Shown in pieces: positions 37,798 through 46,861 of a stretch of 64,000 bases of DNA. Made by a program: the position numbers and the translations under genes. The DNA is from CALOFP01 sp942492635 (GTDB taxonomy: Bacteria > UBP6 > UBA1177 > CALOFP01). The stretch covers positions 186,001 to 250,000 of the forward strand of contig CALOFP010000001.1 in NCBI GenBank assembly GCA_942492635.1, read 5' to 3'. Every line of letters begins with the position of its first letter. Position 1 is the stretch's first letter. The notes beneath the pieces were generated by a model. It had not been told where the DNA came from, did no database searches, and saw nothing but the letters and a program-made list of their open reading frames with translations.

Positions 37798-38437
37798 AAT
37801 TCCAGCTACCTTCCATCAGAAGCGAACTTGTTAATCCAAACATTTTGTCTGGCATGGTACAGAAACCAAAACAGTAGTCAATTATTTAAAAACTTATGGA
37901 GTAATAATAATATCTTGTTTTTTTATTTGTTGCACAGAGACTCAAACAACATAATTTTAATATCAACTTTCAATAAACCAGAAGGAAAATATAAAAATCA
38001 ATTATAATTTTCATTCATAAAAGTGTCGACTTCCTAGGCCCTAATAAGTACAACAAAGTCAGTGAAGGGGAAATGATTACGCCGAACATCTGTTATAAAA
38101 ACAAACTTATTCATCTGCATTTATTGATTTTATCGACATCAAAGAAAGACCGCCGGAGCACATTTGCACATCGCCTCACCCTCACACCAACCCATCATAA
38201 CACTATCCTAATAAAACCGTACAATTAGGCTTTATGACAAGCGGCACTCGATAGAACATTAGTCAATCAAATTATACGATAATTACTTAGACCTTTATCT
38301 TTGGGCAATTAGTGTCAAAAAATCCTAATAGTTATCTACTCTGACAACATAATTCTTGACCTACTCCCGGATATTTCTATTCTTGAATTAAAATTTGTGG
38401 GATTTTTTCCTAGTTACAATTGTTAAGGGAGAGAAAA
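37798..38437. other. Spacer without recognised gene
   Basis: 640 AT-rich bases between divergent genes. I see no convincing reading frame, hairpin with T run, or repeat. Confidence 0.4.
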
Positions 38438-38821
38438 ATGAAAATTTGTTTTCCGGTTGAATCAGATAGCGGTGTTGAGAGTATTGTTTACGGTCACTTC
38501 GGTTCGGCTCCGTTCTTTATCATTTTTGATACTGAATCCGAGGAGATTGAGTCGATAAACAATCAGGATCTGGGTCATGTTCACGGAATGTGCAATCCGC
38601 TCAAGGCGTTGAACGGTAAGGCTGTCGATGCGATTATTGTCGGCGGTATCGGCGCTGGTGCTGTGAGCAAGCTCAACAACATGGGTGTTAAGGTCTACAA
38701 GGCTGCTGTCGGTACGGTTGCCAGAAATATCGATTTTTTCAAGAACGACCACATGAGAGAGATCACAACTTCCCACGCATGCCCGGGTCATAGTCACAAC
38801 GGCGGCGGCTGCAGCCACTAA
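38438..38821 (+). CDS. NifX/NifB-like Fe-Mo cofactor-binding family protein
   Basis: The ATG at 38438 follows a GGGAG site; the open frame begins earlier but without a site. The 127-aa product has the small dinitrogenase iron-molybdenum cofactor family fold (MTH1175 type): MKICFPVESDSG, VYGHFGSAPFFIIFDTE, the conserved GIGAGAVSKLNNMGVKVYKA, and a C-terminal His/Cys tail (HACPGHSHNGGGCSH) likely to bind metal. Related proteins bind Fe-S or Mo clusters or act in the delivery of metals. No nif gene is near, so nitrogen fixation is not implied. Confidence 0.9.
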   Translation: MKICFPVESDSGVESIVYGHFGSAPFFIIFDTESEEIESINNQDLGHVHGMCNPLKALNGKAVDAIIVGGIGAGAVSKLNNMGVKVYKAAVGTVARNIDFFKNDHMREITTSHACPGHSHNGGGCSH

Positions 38822-39191
38822 ATCCGCGAACCACCTCAATATAATTCAATAAATTCATCAAACTTTCTTTTTCAGCCACGAACGGACGCGAACATTCGCG
38901 AACAATTGGGGAACAAGAGGAAGATTTCAGCCACGAAAACTCACGAAAAATTGTTACACTTTCATGCCTTAGGTTATTAAGTCATTCTTTATAATCTTAA
39001 ATTCTATCGGAATTTCTGGTGTTTCAATTAAATGCTACGATTTCACCTGATTCAAAGATGATAATAGAGAAATAATGAAATTTTCCATCTGTGCAATACT
39101 TGTCATATGAGGATAAAATTTGATATAAATTCAGGGCGTTTCAGCGAAACGCCCCTACAGGAAAGAATCTCTCTTTCAAAAAGAGAGTGAA
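38822..39191. repeat. Spacer with CACGAA and GGGCG repeats
   Basis: Two CAGCCACGAA units at 38875-38945, with more of this kind at 39780-39810 (GCGAAAAGCGCGAAAAACACGA), and a perfect 9-bp hairpin GGGCGTTTC-agc-GAAACGCCC at 39134-39154 followed by CCTACAGG. The hairpin may end transcription of tag or be a REP-like element (see 39898-40140 and 59610-59650). Confidence 0.55.
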
Positions 39192-39752
39192 TTAAATTTC
39201 TTTGTGGCGGGGGCAGGTGGTTATGTGGTCGTTGACCATGCCTACGGCTTGCATGAATGCGTAGCAGATGGTTGAGCCGACGAATTTGAAGCCTCTTTTT
39301 TTAAGCTCTTTGCTCATTTTGTCGGATTCTTTTGTGGTTGCGGGGACTTCGGATAATGTTTTCCAGCTGTTTTTTATGGGTTTTCCGTCGACGAAAGACC
39401 AGATGTAGTCGCTGAATGTGCCGAATTCTTCTATAATTTTTAGATATGCCTGTGCATTTTGCTTTGCTGCGGCTACTTTTAATTTATTTCGGATAATTCC
39501 GGGGTTCTGGAGGAGCGAATTAATTTTTTCCTGGCTCCATGAGGCGATTTTTTCGGGATCAAAATTGTCGTAGGCTTCTCTGTAACTTTCGCGTCGTTTC
39601 AATATTGTTATCCAACTCAGTCCGGCCTGTGCTCCTTCGAGAATAAGCATTTCAAAGAGTTTCCTATCGTCAAAAACCGGTACCCCCCATTCTTTATCGT
39701 GATATTCGATATAAATTTCTTCGTTATTAACCCATCCGCAACGTTCTTTCAT
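39192..39752 (-). CDS. tag: DNA-3-methyladenine glycosylase I
   Basis: 186 aa, the normal length for Tag. The zinc-binding set C5, H18, H176 and C180 is complete (MKERCGW, EYHDKEWG, DHITTCPRH). The base-recognition region LFEMLILEGAQAGLSWITIL and the helix-hairpin-helix LLQNPGIIRNKLKVAAAKQNA are typical. It removes 3-methyladenine from alkylated DNA. The nearest same-strand gene is far, so it is a single transcription unit. Confidence 0.97.
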   Translation of the reverse strand: MKERCGWVNNEEIYIEYHDKEWGVPVFDDRKLFEMLILEGAQAGLSWITILKRRESYREAYDNFDPEKIASWSQEKINSLLQNPGIIRNKLKVAAAKQNAQAYLKIIEEFGTFSDYIWSFVDGKPIKNSWKTLSEVPATTKESDKMSKELKKRGFKFVGSTICYAFMQAVGMVNDHITTCPRHKEI

Positions 39753-40170
39753 CCAAACTCCCTTTAAAAATCATTTTTCAACAGCGAAAAGCGCGAAAAA
39801 CACGAAAATAATTTCAATATCGATGAAATATATCATCAAATTGGGAGAATTTCTAATTTTACAATGCTATTGGATCATGATTTCTTTACTTATTTATTGG
39901 GGCCTTTCGGCGAAACACTAGGCATTTCAGGGCGACCCACCGGGTAGCCCCTACGGCGTTTATTAAAACCGGTATTTATTTGAATTTTATGGGATATTCG
40001 GAGATGACAGTGTTCCTTGCAAAATGCATGATTGACGAAAAGGTTTGTAGGGGTGGGGCTCCGTCTCCACCCTTCCCCTGACACATCAGCCTCGGTGTCA
40101 TCAATAATTGGGAGAGGGCGCACACGGAGGCGCGCTACGGATGTATGCAAATCATACAGTTACGCATAGT
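39753..40170. repeat. Spacer with GTAGGGGC-type repeats
   Basis: 418 bases without a gene. It contains CACGAA units (39780-39810), a GGGCG...GTAGCCCCTAC segment (39898-39952) and a GTAGGGGTGGGGCTCC...GGGCGCACACGGAGG segment (40048-40130). The last resembles 59608-59645 (GTAGGGGCGTGCCTCCGTATGCGCCC). These look like degenerate REP-like elements. Confidence 0.5.
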
Positions 40171-40728
40171 CTACAGTTCAAACTGGGTTATGGTTCGGAC
40201 TACGTGTTGCTGGTTAATGTTGTCTGTTTCTCCGTAGGAGAGGATGATTGTCGTGCTTTTTCCGGCTTCCAAGGGAACGTCGCGAATGTCGCCGGAATCG
40301 AGGGGAATTCGGAATCTTATTTCTGTCGATTCTTCCTTTTCTTCTCCTCCGATGACGATCACATCTCTCCTGCCGTCGGCTGATGTATCTTTTCGATGCG
40401 AAAAGGTGTCGGATCCGTAGTGATCTTCTATTTCTATGTCGCCGTCTTCATTTACGAATCCTATTATGATGTTTGCATCTTTCATTCCGGTTTTGGGGGA
40501 AAATCCTACTGCGATCCAGCCGTTTGTGGGAGCTGTCAGGTGAATTCGAATCCACTCTTCTTCCATCCGCCATTTCATCCGGATGTCGGCTTTTTCTATA
40601 ACTTTGAATCCGTTTTCTTCTTTTATTTCAGTTTCAAAATCCTCGTCGAGATAGTCGTTGCAGCTGTGCAATAAAAATAATGATAAAATCAATATTTTCA
40701 GGATGCTGGTTTTGTCCATTTTGCTCAT
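40171..40728 (-). CDS. DOMON-domain lipoprotein B
   Basis: A 185-aa lipoprotein (LLHSC lipobox) with a DOMON-type beta-sandwich: MKWRMEEEWIRIHLTAPTNGWIAVGFSPKTGMKDANIIIGFV, DHYGSDTF and a final DNINQQHVVRTITQFEL. DOMON domains bind haem or sugars; in this subgroup the M(KD)A and final QQH residues are conserved between both paralogues here. It is the last gene of a three-gene operon (ATGA overlap with the barrel gene). It shares the order of motifs with the first gene of the operon but lacks its long acidic linker. Confidence 0.85.
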   Translation of the reverse strand: MSKMDKTSILKILILSLFLLHSCNDYLDEDFETEIKEENGFKVIEKADIRMKWRMEEEWIRIHLTAPTNGWIAVGFSPKTGMKDANIIIGFVNEDGDIEIEDHYGSDTFSHRKDTSADGRRDVIVIGGEEKEESTEIRFRIPLDSGDIRDVPLEAGKSTTIILSYGETDNINQQHVVRTITQFEL

Positions 40729-41483
40729 TGATCCCCCCAGTTCCGAAACAGGTCGAAGCGTCTTTTTATCCTGAATCCTATGTGAGGAGAGTAGCTTTCC
40801 GCTCCGAGTGTTGTTCTCCTGAAATCATTTTCAACTGTGTTTGTTATGAAAATATGAAAATGGTGTCCCCATGTGACAATTCTGAGCGATGCGGAATATA
40901 TATGTTTTTCCTTTACGTTCCGATTTTCTCCGTTTTCCCTGAGCAGTGGGATGAATTCACCGACAAGATAAAATCCGTCAACGATTCGAAATGATGCGGC
41001 TACGCCCATTCCGGGTTGCCTGTTGTAGTTGTCGTACGATCCGTTGAGTGTGAGATTAATTCTGCCGAAAAGTTCGGGGGATTCCGCTACGGCAAAAAAG
41101 ACGAAGTTATTTCTTCTATCCTCCAATCCTATCTCCTTGTAGGTAAAGTAACCGGCTCCGGCTTTTAGGGAAAGGTACTTGAAGTTATGGGAATATCCAA
41201 GATCCATCCATATTTCCGAATGACGAAAACGATAGTAAACAGCAGTTTCAAGATTCGGAAACGGAATAAATCCAGTTCCGAGAGTTACATTTGCTCCTTT
41301 TCCTATCCCTGTTTCCGTCTCTCCTTCCCCGACTTCACCAAGGAAGTTATGACCGATCAACAATTCACCGGCATACTTCTCGAGTCCGCTGATGTAATGC
41401 ATGTGAGGAAGTGAATTGTCGTATGATTCTGAAATCGATGGGAAAAATAGGAAGATGAGAAAAATAAGGATAATCATTTTCAC
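40725..41483 (-). CDS. Outer-membrane beta-barrel protein (DUF5777-like)
   Basis: A 252-aa protein with a Sec signal peptide (MKMIILIFLIFLFFPSISES) and alternating amphipathic strands ending in aromatic residues, typical of outer-membrane barrels. Early strands GELLIGHNFLGEVGEG and GKGANVTLGTGFIPFPNLETAVYYRFRH recall the DUF5777 family, which is often found beside DOMON or YceI proteins. It overlaps both neighbours by 4 bases, so the three products are made together. It may anchor or export the DOMON lipoproteins, or form a pore for their ligand. Confidence 0.75.
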   Translation of the reverse strand: MKMIILIFLIFLFFPSISESYDNSLPHMHYISGLEKYAGELLIGHNFLGEVGEGETETGIGKGANVTLGTGFIPFPNLETAVYYRFRHSEIWMDLGYSHNFKYLSLKAGAGYFTYKEIGLEDRRNNFVFFAVAESPELFGRINLTLNGSYDNYNRQPGMGVAASFRIVDGFYLVGEFIPLLRENGENRNVKEKHIYSASLRIVTWGHHFHIFITNTVENDFRRTTLGAESYSPHIGFRIKRRFDLFRNWGDQ

Positions 41484-42121
41484 AGTGTGAACTGGGTTTT
41501 TGCACGCACTGTGTGCTGCTGTGAGGTGTTATCGGTGGCTCCGTACGAGAGAATCAGCGGATACGTTTTGCCCGGCTCAAGAACCTGATCTTTCGAATCA
41601 CCTGAATTCAGGGGTATTATGAAGCGGACTGTGGTTTCACCCTGGTTTTGGGTTCCTTCAACAACAGTTACGTTCTGCTGTCCGCCGATTGAGGTATCGA
41701 GGGCGTGTTTGAAAAGCTCGGTTCCGAAGTGGTCTTCACATTTCGCCTCGCCTGCGTCGTCCACCCAGCACATTATAAAATTTGCATCCTTCATTCCGGA
41801 GCTGGGATTGAATCCGGCGGCTACCCAACCGGTTGTGGGGGCGGCCAGGATGATCTCGAGAAGTGTTTCATTTTTCTTCCATTCGAAGGTAATTCCGGAT
41901 TGGCTGAAACTCTGGAACTTTTCAGTCTGTTCATCCTCATCGGCAGGCTCGGGATCATCATCTTTTTCCGGCTGGTCCTTGTCCTGTGCCGGATCTTCGT
42001 CTGACACATCGTCAACATCCGGTGCCGGATCTTCATCCACAACTTTTTTCTTTGTATCGCTGCTCTCCGTACAGGATACGATCAAAAGCAGTGCGAACAA
42101 TGCAAGCAATCTTTTCAACAT
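41480..42121 (-). CDS. DOMON-domain lipoprotein A
   Basis: A 213-aa lipoprotein: lipobox IVSC, acidic Pro/Asp-rich linker to about residue 68, then a DOMON domain with ITFEWKKNETLLEIILAAPTTGWVAAGFNPSSGMKDANFIMCWV, a DHFGTELFKHALDTS segment and a TDNTSQQHTVRAKTQFTL end. It is a clear paralogue of the gene at 40171. One extra Cys pair (C137/C146 region, MCW and KCED) is specific to this copy. First gene of the operon. A role in haem, sugar or redox binding at the cell surface is inferred from the domain. Confidence 0.88.
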   Translation of the reverse strand: MLKRLLALFALLLIVSCTESSDTKKKVVDEDPAPDVDDVSDEDPAQDKDQPEKDDDPEPADEDEQTEKFQSFSQSGITFEWKKNETLLEIILAAPTTGWVAAGFNPSSGMKDANFIMCWVDDAGEAKCEDHFGTELFKHALDTSIGGQQNVTVVEGTQNQGETTVRFIIPLNSGDSKDQVLEPGKTYPLILSYGATDNTSQQHTVRAKTQFTL

Positions 42122-42693
42122 GTTAGCCTCCCCACCCCAGATATTTCAATTGAGATAAGATGCTACCACATCGAGCAAAAAAAGGCAAAAAAGTTACATT
42201 ACGTTTTCCGTAACGATTTCAACAATCCATCATTAATTTATTCATTCTCTGTGATATTTCACCAATTAAAAACTCTTATATGGGATTTATTTTCAGGGAG
42301 TTAAACCAGTTAACAAACTCTCGTTACCAACAAATGATATGTACACCAAAAGGCTTATTTGTATTACTTTTAAATTTCAACCAGATGATTTTACTGGTTA
42401 TCGATATTTACTTTTTGAATAGTTGAAAAGACAACATCTACCTCTGAGGTGTCTTCTCCTAAAAATTTTCCGTCTAGAAACCAGGACAATATTGATTCCG
42501 GGATTCATGTCGTAGGTACTCTTTTTTTATTCGAGTTCATTGCCCAGAATGGGCAACATTATTGTAGAAAAGAGCCCATACCCCTACCACAAGAAAAGCC
42601 CCTCGCCCTCCTTAACTCTTTGGAAAATTACTCCTTAGGATGAAGGAGGGCGAGGGGACAGACAATTTCTCATATCTATTTGCTAAAATATTT
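42122..42693. other. Spacer with long hairpin
   Basis: 572 bases with no convincing gene. The notable part is a perfect 15-bp inverted repeat (next entry). The left half is AT-rich and must hold the promoter of the DOMON operon. Confidence 0.45.
42599..42657 (-). terminator. 15-bp hairpin after the feo-linked outer membrane gene
   Basis: CCCCTCGCCCTCCTT (42599-42613) and AAGGAGGGCGAGGGG (42643-42657) are perfectly complementary around a 29-base loop. On the minus strand it is followed by CTTTTCTTG. It lies 37 bases past the stop at 42694, so termination of the feo operon is likely, but the long loop also fits a repeat element. Confidence 0.55.
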
Positions 42694-43422
42694 TTAGTTG
42701 GGAAGTGTGAAGATAACTCCGATCCCGGCTGTGAAGTTTGTTTTTTCGTCATCCTGAGGGATATCCATTCCCAAATCGAAGATCAGCTCTGCTGAATCGT
42801 GAACTGCGTAGTTTGTTCCGAATGTGAGTGAACCGATTTCAACATCGTGCTCGCCTTCCACACTGTTGTGACGGAATGTCATGTCGTACTCGAGGAGAAG
42901 TTGAAGGTTCTCGGTTACTGTATAGTAGGTTCCTATAGTTACCGCTGTCGAATTGAGAAGCTTGTGTTCCGGATCCTTACCATCCCGCTCCCTCTTTTCT
43001 CCTGAAAGTGTGTGCTCTATCCTTGAATAGAGTCCGGCTACGGAAAGATCCGGTGCAAGATCAAAGTTTATTTCAACTCCGGGAGTTACTTCGATGGCAC
43101 TCGACATTGAAAGATAGAGATCGAAATCGAAGTGATCGCTGTCCCAAAGTGTCGAGAAAAGTGTCAACCCGAAGCTGTTGGAGGCGTCGTTGAGTTTATC
43201 CGTCGACTCGGCTCCGAAACTCAAGGATCCGCTTAGATTCTCCGTAATTCCGTAACCCGCCACTCCTTCGAATGAGAATGTTTTTTCATCTCCGTTCATT
43301 CCGGAAAGGGATGTGTAGGCCTCGAAATCCGTTGCTCCGACATCGAAAGTTTCGGTGGTGTCGGCTCCGTAAAGAACGGATAGAAAAGTAAGAACAACAA
43401 CTGCTATAGAAAACTTTTTCAT
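42694..43422 (-). CDS. Outer-membrane beta-barrel protein linked to feo
   Basis: 242 aa with a signal peptide (MKKFSIAVVVLTFLSVLYG/AD) and regular amphipathic strands (GYGITENLSGSLSFG, LQLLLEYDMTFRH, GTNYAVHDSAELIFDLGMDIP), ending in a terminal strand ITFTLPN-like. It is a paralogue of the gene at 46102: both have the same mature start (DTTE), the TVTENLQLLLEYDMTF block and GxDIPQDDE near the end. AAGGAG site; only 18 bases after the small Cys-rich gene, so it is part of the feo operon. It may be an outer-membrane porin for iron or a simple barrel of unknown ligand. Confidence 0.82.
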   Translation of the reverse strand: MKKFSIAVVVLTFLSVLYGADTTETFDVGATDFEAYTSLSGMNGDEKTFSFEGVAGYGITENLSGSLSFGAESTDKLNDASNSFGLTLFSTLWDSDHFDFDLYLSMSSAIEVTPGVEINFDLAPDLSVAGLYSRIEHTLSGEKRERDGKDPEHKLLNSTAVTIGTYYTVTENLQLLLEYDMTFRHNSVEGEHDVEIGSLTFGTNYAVHDSAELIFDLGMDIPQDDEKTNFTAGIGVIFTLPN

Positions 43423-43440
43423 TTTTTACTCCTTTTTTTA

Positions 43441-43602
43441 TTAACTATTATCACATTTACTTTTTTCGGAACAACTGCTGCAACATCCGCAGGGTCCCCC
43501 AGTTTCCTTTCCTCTCATCACCCGCCACATCGGTTTCACATAGCGAAAGAAGGCAAAGAGAAAAGCAAAGGCAACAAGAACGATAACAAGCATCTTTTCC
43601 AT
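43441..43602 (-). CDS. FeoB-associated Cys-rich membrane protein
   Basis: A 53-aa gene read directly from the sequence: MEKMLVIVLVAFAFLFAFF is a single N-terminal membrane helix, then RYVKPMWRVMRGKE and a Cys cluster C38, C40, C41, C44, C50. This is the plan of the small FeoB-associated Cys-rich proteins that replace FeoC in many anaerobes. GAGGTG site 6 bases upstream of the ATG; 9 bases after the feoB stop. Probably assists or regulates FeoB at the membrane. Confidence 0.88.
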   Translation of the reverse strand: MEKMLVIVLVAFAFLFAFFRYVKPMWRVMRGKETGGPCGCCSSCSEKSKCDNS

Positions 43603-43611
43603 TTTAACACC

Positions 43612-45564
43612 TCAACTTATCAGATTCACAACACCATAGGTGATAACCGCGAGAACATAAGCTACTCCGGTCATGAAAACATACTGTGCCGTCGGCCAGA
43701 TCCAACTCTCCGTTTCCGCACGAACCATGGCGAAGGTCGCAATGCACGGTGCGCTGAGAAGAAGCAGTACTATAAGGGCCAGCGCTGCGGCCAGAGAGTA
43801 CCTCTCACTCAGCTTTTTCTGAAGTGCTTTTGATCCTTCATCCGTCTCACCGAGGGAGAAGAGAATTCCGAGCTGACTTACAAAAACTTCCTTGGCAGCA
43901 AGGGCGGAAATTGTGGCACTTCCCACTTTCCAGTCGCCGCCGATCATTTTGAATGCCGGTTCCACCCCTTTTCCTATCATTCCTATGTAACTGTTTTCTA
44001 TCTGGTGAGCCGCCACATCCTCCTCACTTAGATTGAGCGCAGGATCGGCCTCGTAACGTGGAAAGTAGCTGAGTACCCAGATTAAAATGCTTGCTGCGAG
44101 AAGAACGGATCCCGCTTTCTTGAGGAAGTGTTTTCCCCTCTCCCATGTGTGAAGAATAAGGGATTGGGGGAGCGGCATAGAGTAGAGAGGGAGCTCCATC
44201 AGTAGAGGACTCTTCTTACCTTTGAGGAAGGTTTTCCTCATCAGTTTGGCTGCCGCAAAGGCAATAACTCCGCTGAATATGTAGATTGCAAAGAGCGCGG
44301 ATGACTGGTAGGCGGCCGGAATAAAGGCACCGACAAGAAGAAGATGAACGGGAAGTCTTGCAGAACAGCTCAGAAACGGCGTGACAAAAAGGGTTGTCAA
44401 ACGTTCGAAACGATTCTCGACAATCCTTGCACCCATTATGGCCGGTACGCTGCACCCGAATCCGAGAACCATCGGTACAAAGCTCTTTCCGCTGAGCCCG
44501 GTTTTTCCCATCCAGTTGTCCATTATCACGGCCACTCTCGCCATGTATCCACTGTCTTCAAGAAACGCTATGCCGAGGAACATGAGAAATATGTTGGGTG
44601 TAAAAACAAGCACCCCGCCTACTCCTCCGATTATTCCGTCCACTATCAACGACTTTAAAATGGAATCGCTGCCTTCGGCCCAGAAGGAACCTACCCATGA
44701 ACCGAGAAAAGCGAAACCGTCTTCGATCCAACCCATCATCGGGTCTCCGAGTGTAAACACCATTTCAAAAAGCAGATACATCAGCAGGAAAAATATGGGA
44801 ATTCCAAGATATCTGTTCAACAGCACCCTGTCGAGAAGATCGGTAAAATGTCTCTTTCCCTCACCAATACGGGAAACGGATCGAGACGCAATCTCATCTA
44901 TCTTCCTGCAACGAGCCTTCACCATAAAACCATTTTCAATATCCATGTCAGCGGGCAGACGTCTCTCTTCAATCATTCTGGCTGCGTCACCATGGGTTAT
45001 CGATTCTTCAGAGGATGAAACAAGTTCCGCTATAACCCGTTCCACCTCCGGAGAATATTGTACTTTCCCGTTCGAAACGGCGCCGGATGAAATTGCCTTT
45101 CTCAGTTGATCAATACCCTTCCCTTTCCTTGCAATTCCGGAAACAACCGGAATTCCGAGACTTTCGGAAAGCTCCTCAAGATCAATTTTTTCTCTTCCGC
45201 TCTGGGTCACAACATCCATCTTGTTGACAAAGAGCACAACCGGAACTCCTATTTCAAGAAGCTGAAGGGTCAGGTAGAGATTCTTTGACAGGTTTGACCC
45301 GTCGACTATGTTGATTACAAGATCGGGATTCTCTTCCCGAAGAAACTGTTCCGCAATCTTCTCTTCCGGCGAAAAAGACGAGAGAGAGTATATTCCCGGA
45401 AGATCCACTATCGATACCTTTTTTTTACCAAGTTCAACAACACCTTCCCTCTTTTCAACAGTCACTCCGGGATAGTTTGCCACCTTCTGGCGGATTCCCG
45501 TAAGTCTGTTGAAGAGAGTTGTTTTACCCACATTGGGATTTCCGCAGAGAGCTACTTTCAACAT
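43612..45564 (-). CDS. feoB: Ferrous iron transporter FeoB
   Basis: 650 aa, slightly shorter than E. coli FeoB but with all parts: an N-terminal G domain with G1 GNPNVGKT (8-15), G3 DLPG (54-57) and G4 NKMD (114-117), a guanine dissociation inhibitor-like region to about residue 230, then about eight or more membrane helices including the Gate motifs (FVPMVLGFGCSVPAIMGAR, LSCSARLPV) with conserved cysteines. It imports Fe(II) across the inner membrane. Its start overlaps the feoA stop (TAATG). DtxR-like control is suggested by a box upstream of feoA. Confidence 0.97.
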   Translation of the reverse strand: MLKVALCGNPNVGKTTLFNRLTGIRQKVANYPGVTVEKREGVVELGKKKVSIVDLPGIYSLSSFSPEEKIAEQFLREENPDLVINIVDGSNLSKNLYLTLQLLEIGVPVVLFVNKMDVVTQSGREKIDLEELSESLGIPVVSGIARKGKGIDQLRKAISSGAVSNGKVQYSPEVERVIAELVSSSEESITHGDAARMIEERRLPADMDIENGFMVKARCRKIDEIASRSVSRIGEGKRHFTDLLDRVLLNRYLGIPIFFLLMYLLFEMVFTLGDPMMGWIEDGFAFLGSWVGSFWAEGSDSILKSLIVDGIIGGVGGVLVFTPNIFLMFLGIAFLEDSGYMARVAVIMDNWMGKTGLSGKSFVPMVLGFGCSVPAIMGARIVENRFERLTTLFVTPFLSCSARLPVHLLLVGAFIPAAYQSSALFAIYIFSGVIAFAAAKLMRKTFLKGKKSPLLMELPLYSMPLPQSLILHTWERGKHFLKKAGSVLLAASILIWVLSYFPRYEADPALNLSEEDVAAHQIENSYIGMIGKGVEPAFKMIGGDWKVGSATISALAAKEVFVSQLGILFSLGETDEGSKALQKKLSERYSLAAALALIVLLLLSAPCIATFAMVRAETESWIWPTAQYVFMTGVAYVLAVITYGVVNLIS

Positions 45565-45791
45565 TACCTGACCTCCACAACAACTTGAATCTTATCAGCA
45601 ATTTCTGTATCGACCGCTATTCTTCTGCCGTCGCACTCCACGATCATTGGTGTGCTGCCGCCCCTTCGGACAACCGAAATTGTCGAGTTCCTGAAAAGTC
45701 CCATGGACGCCAATCTCGAAAGCATCCTCTCACTTCCATCCAGTCCCTCAAAACGTCCCTTGTGCCCCAACTGCAACTGACTTAAAACCAT
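45564..45791 (-). CDS. feoA: Ferrous iron transport protein FeoA
   Basis: 75 aa with the SH3-like FeoA fold: LSQLQLGHKGRFEGLDGSERMLSRLASMGLFRNSTISVVRR. It is cytoplasmic and needed for FeoB activity in most bacteria. First gene of the operon feoA-feoB-Cys-rich protein-barrel protein. A good SD (GGAGGTG) precedes the ATG. Confidence 0.95.
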   Translation of the reverse strand: MVLSQLQLGHKGRFEGLDGSERMLSRLASMGLFRNSTISVVRRGGSTPMIVECDGRRIAVDTEIADKIQVVVEVR

Positions 45792-45836
45792 TCAACACCT
45801 CCAGTTTACTGAAATCAACTTACTTTCGGCAAACAG

Positions 45837-45856
45837 ATTTAGTTTAGTTGACCTAA
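45837..45856 (-). promoter_or_regulatory. DtxR/MntR-like box upstream of feoA
   Basis: On the minus strand TTAGGTCAACTAAACTAAAT, with palindromic TTAG...CTAA arms, 46 bases upstream of feoA. It matches 16 of 20 positions with 54377-54396 upstream of the flavodoxin gene and resembles known DtxR-family boxes (TTAGGTTA-type). No regulator gene is in the window. Confidence 0.5.
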
Positions 45857-46101
45857 TTTGTCAAGAATTAAAATTCCTTTTTATATCAATTTCACTCAAA
45901 CTGAAAAAGTCTATGTGGAATCAAGGTAGTATTTTCGAATTGTTGCCTTAATAAAAAAAGATATCCCTAACAGGGTTTGGTTATCCTGATTATTCAATTC
46001 CCAGAAAAGAAATCATAACCATTCTGATTTTTTACGAGAATAATAGTTGAATTAATTGATTGATAGGGTGTGTGGTAAAGGTTGAAGCTCTTCGTAAATT
46101 G

Positions 46102-46827
46102 TTACTTTGAGATAGTGAAGAATGCTGCAACACCTGCTGTGTATGCGATATCTTCGTCATCCTGGGGAATGTCGGCACCGAAATCAACGATGAGCTCGAT
46201 GTTGTCGTTGATGCAGTAGTTAGCTCCGACCGCGATGGACCCGATATCGAGGTCGCGAACACCATCGACATCCGTATGATTGAATGTCATGTCGTACTGA
46301 ACAAGAAGCTGAAGATTTTCTGTCGGAGCATAGTATGCACCGAATGCAACGTTTGTAGCGTTGAGAAGACGATCATCTTTTCCAGCTTCGCTTCCCTCAC
46401 CCATAATGTTGTGCTGAACCTTTGAGTAGAGTCCGGCAAAAGCCATATCCGGTTCGATATCGTAGTTGATTTCGATTGCGGGTGTAAGTGTCATTCCGCT
46501 TGCCATTGTAAATGTTAAGTCAATATCAAGGTGATCGCTGTTCAGTACCGTTGATATGAGCTGTGCATATCTATAGCTGCCGTATCCTTCCGGCTGGAGA
46601 AGCTTGTCTGTAGCTGTCTCTCCGATTCCAACATAAGCTGTGAGATAATCGGTAATTCCGTATCCGAGACACGCTTCGAAACCTACCGATTTCTGATCGG
46701 TGTCGATTCCGGAGAAGTTTGTGTAGATACCGAGATCTGTGTTTCCCTTTGAAAGGTTCTCTGTTGTGTCCAGTCCGTAAAGGGACAGTGAGAGTAGCGC
46801 TGTTGCTGCCGCAAAAAACTTTTTCAT
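46102..46827 (-). CDS. Outer-membrane beta-barrel protein, paralogue of feo-linked barrel
   Basis: The ATG at 46827 follows AGGGGG and begins a signal peptide MKKFFAAATALLSLSLYG, so it is preferred to 46872. The 241-aa product is a barrel with strands like GYGITDYLTAYVGIGE, LQLLVQYDMTFNHTDV and NYCINDNIELIVDFGADIP, ending AFFTISK. It is paralogous to 42694. It lies upstream of feoA on the same strand, separated by 310 bases with the iron box, so it is a separate unit. A terminator-like hairpin sits in its leader. Confidence 0.8.
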   Translation of the reverse strand: MKKFFAAATALLSLSLYGLDTTENLSKGNTDLGIYTNFSGIDTDQKSVGFEACLGYGITDYLTAYVGIGETATDKLLQPEGYGSYRYAQLISTVLNSDHLDIDLTFTMASGMTLTPAIEINYDIEPDMAFAGLYSKVQHNIMGEGSEAGKDDRLLNATNVAFGAYYAPTENLQLLVQYDMTFNHTDVDGVRDLDIGSIAVGANYCINDNIELIVDFGADIPQDDEDIAYTAGVAAFFTISK

Positions 46828-46861
46828 GGTTAACCCCCTGAATTTTTTAATTACATTCCCC

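Noticed and set aside
41619..42158. Plus-strand frame of 179 codons opposite the DOMON lipoprotein
   Set aside because: Antisense shadow; no signal, and the minus-strand gene has a lipobox and domain.
42449..42643. Plus-strand frame of 64 codons before the barrel gene
   Set aside because: No ribosome site, runs into the 15-bp hairpin, and has no recognisable protein character.
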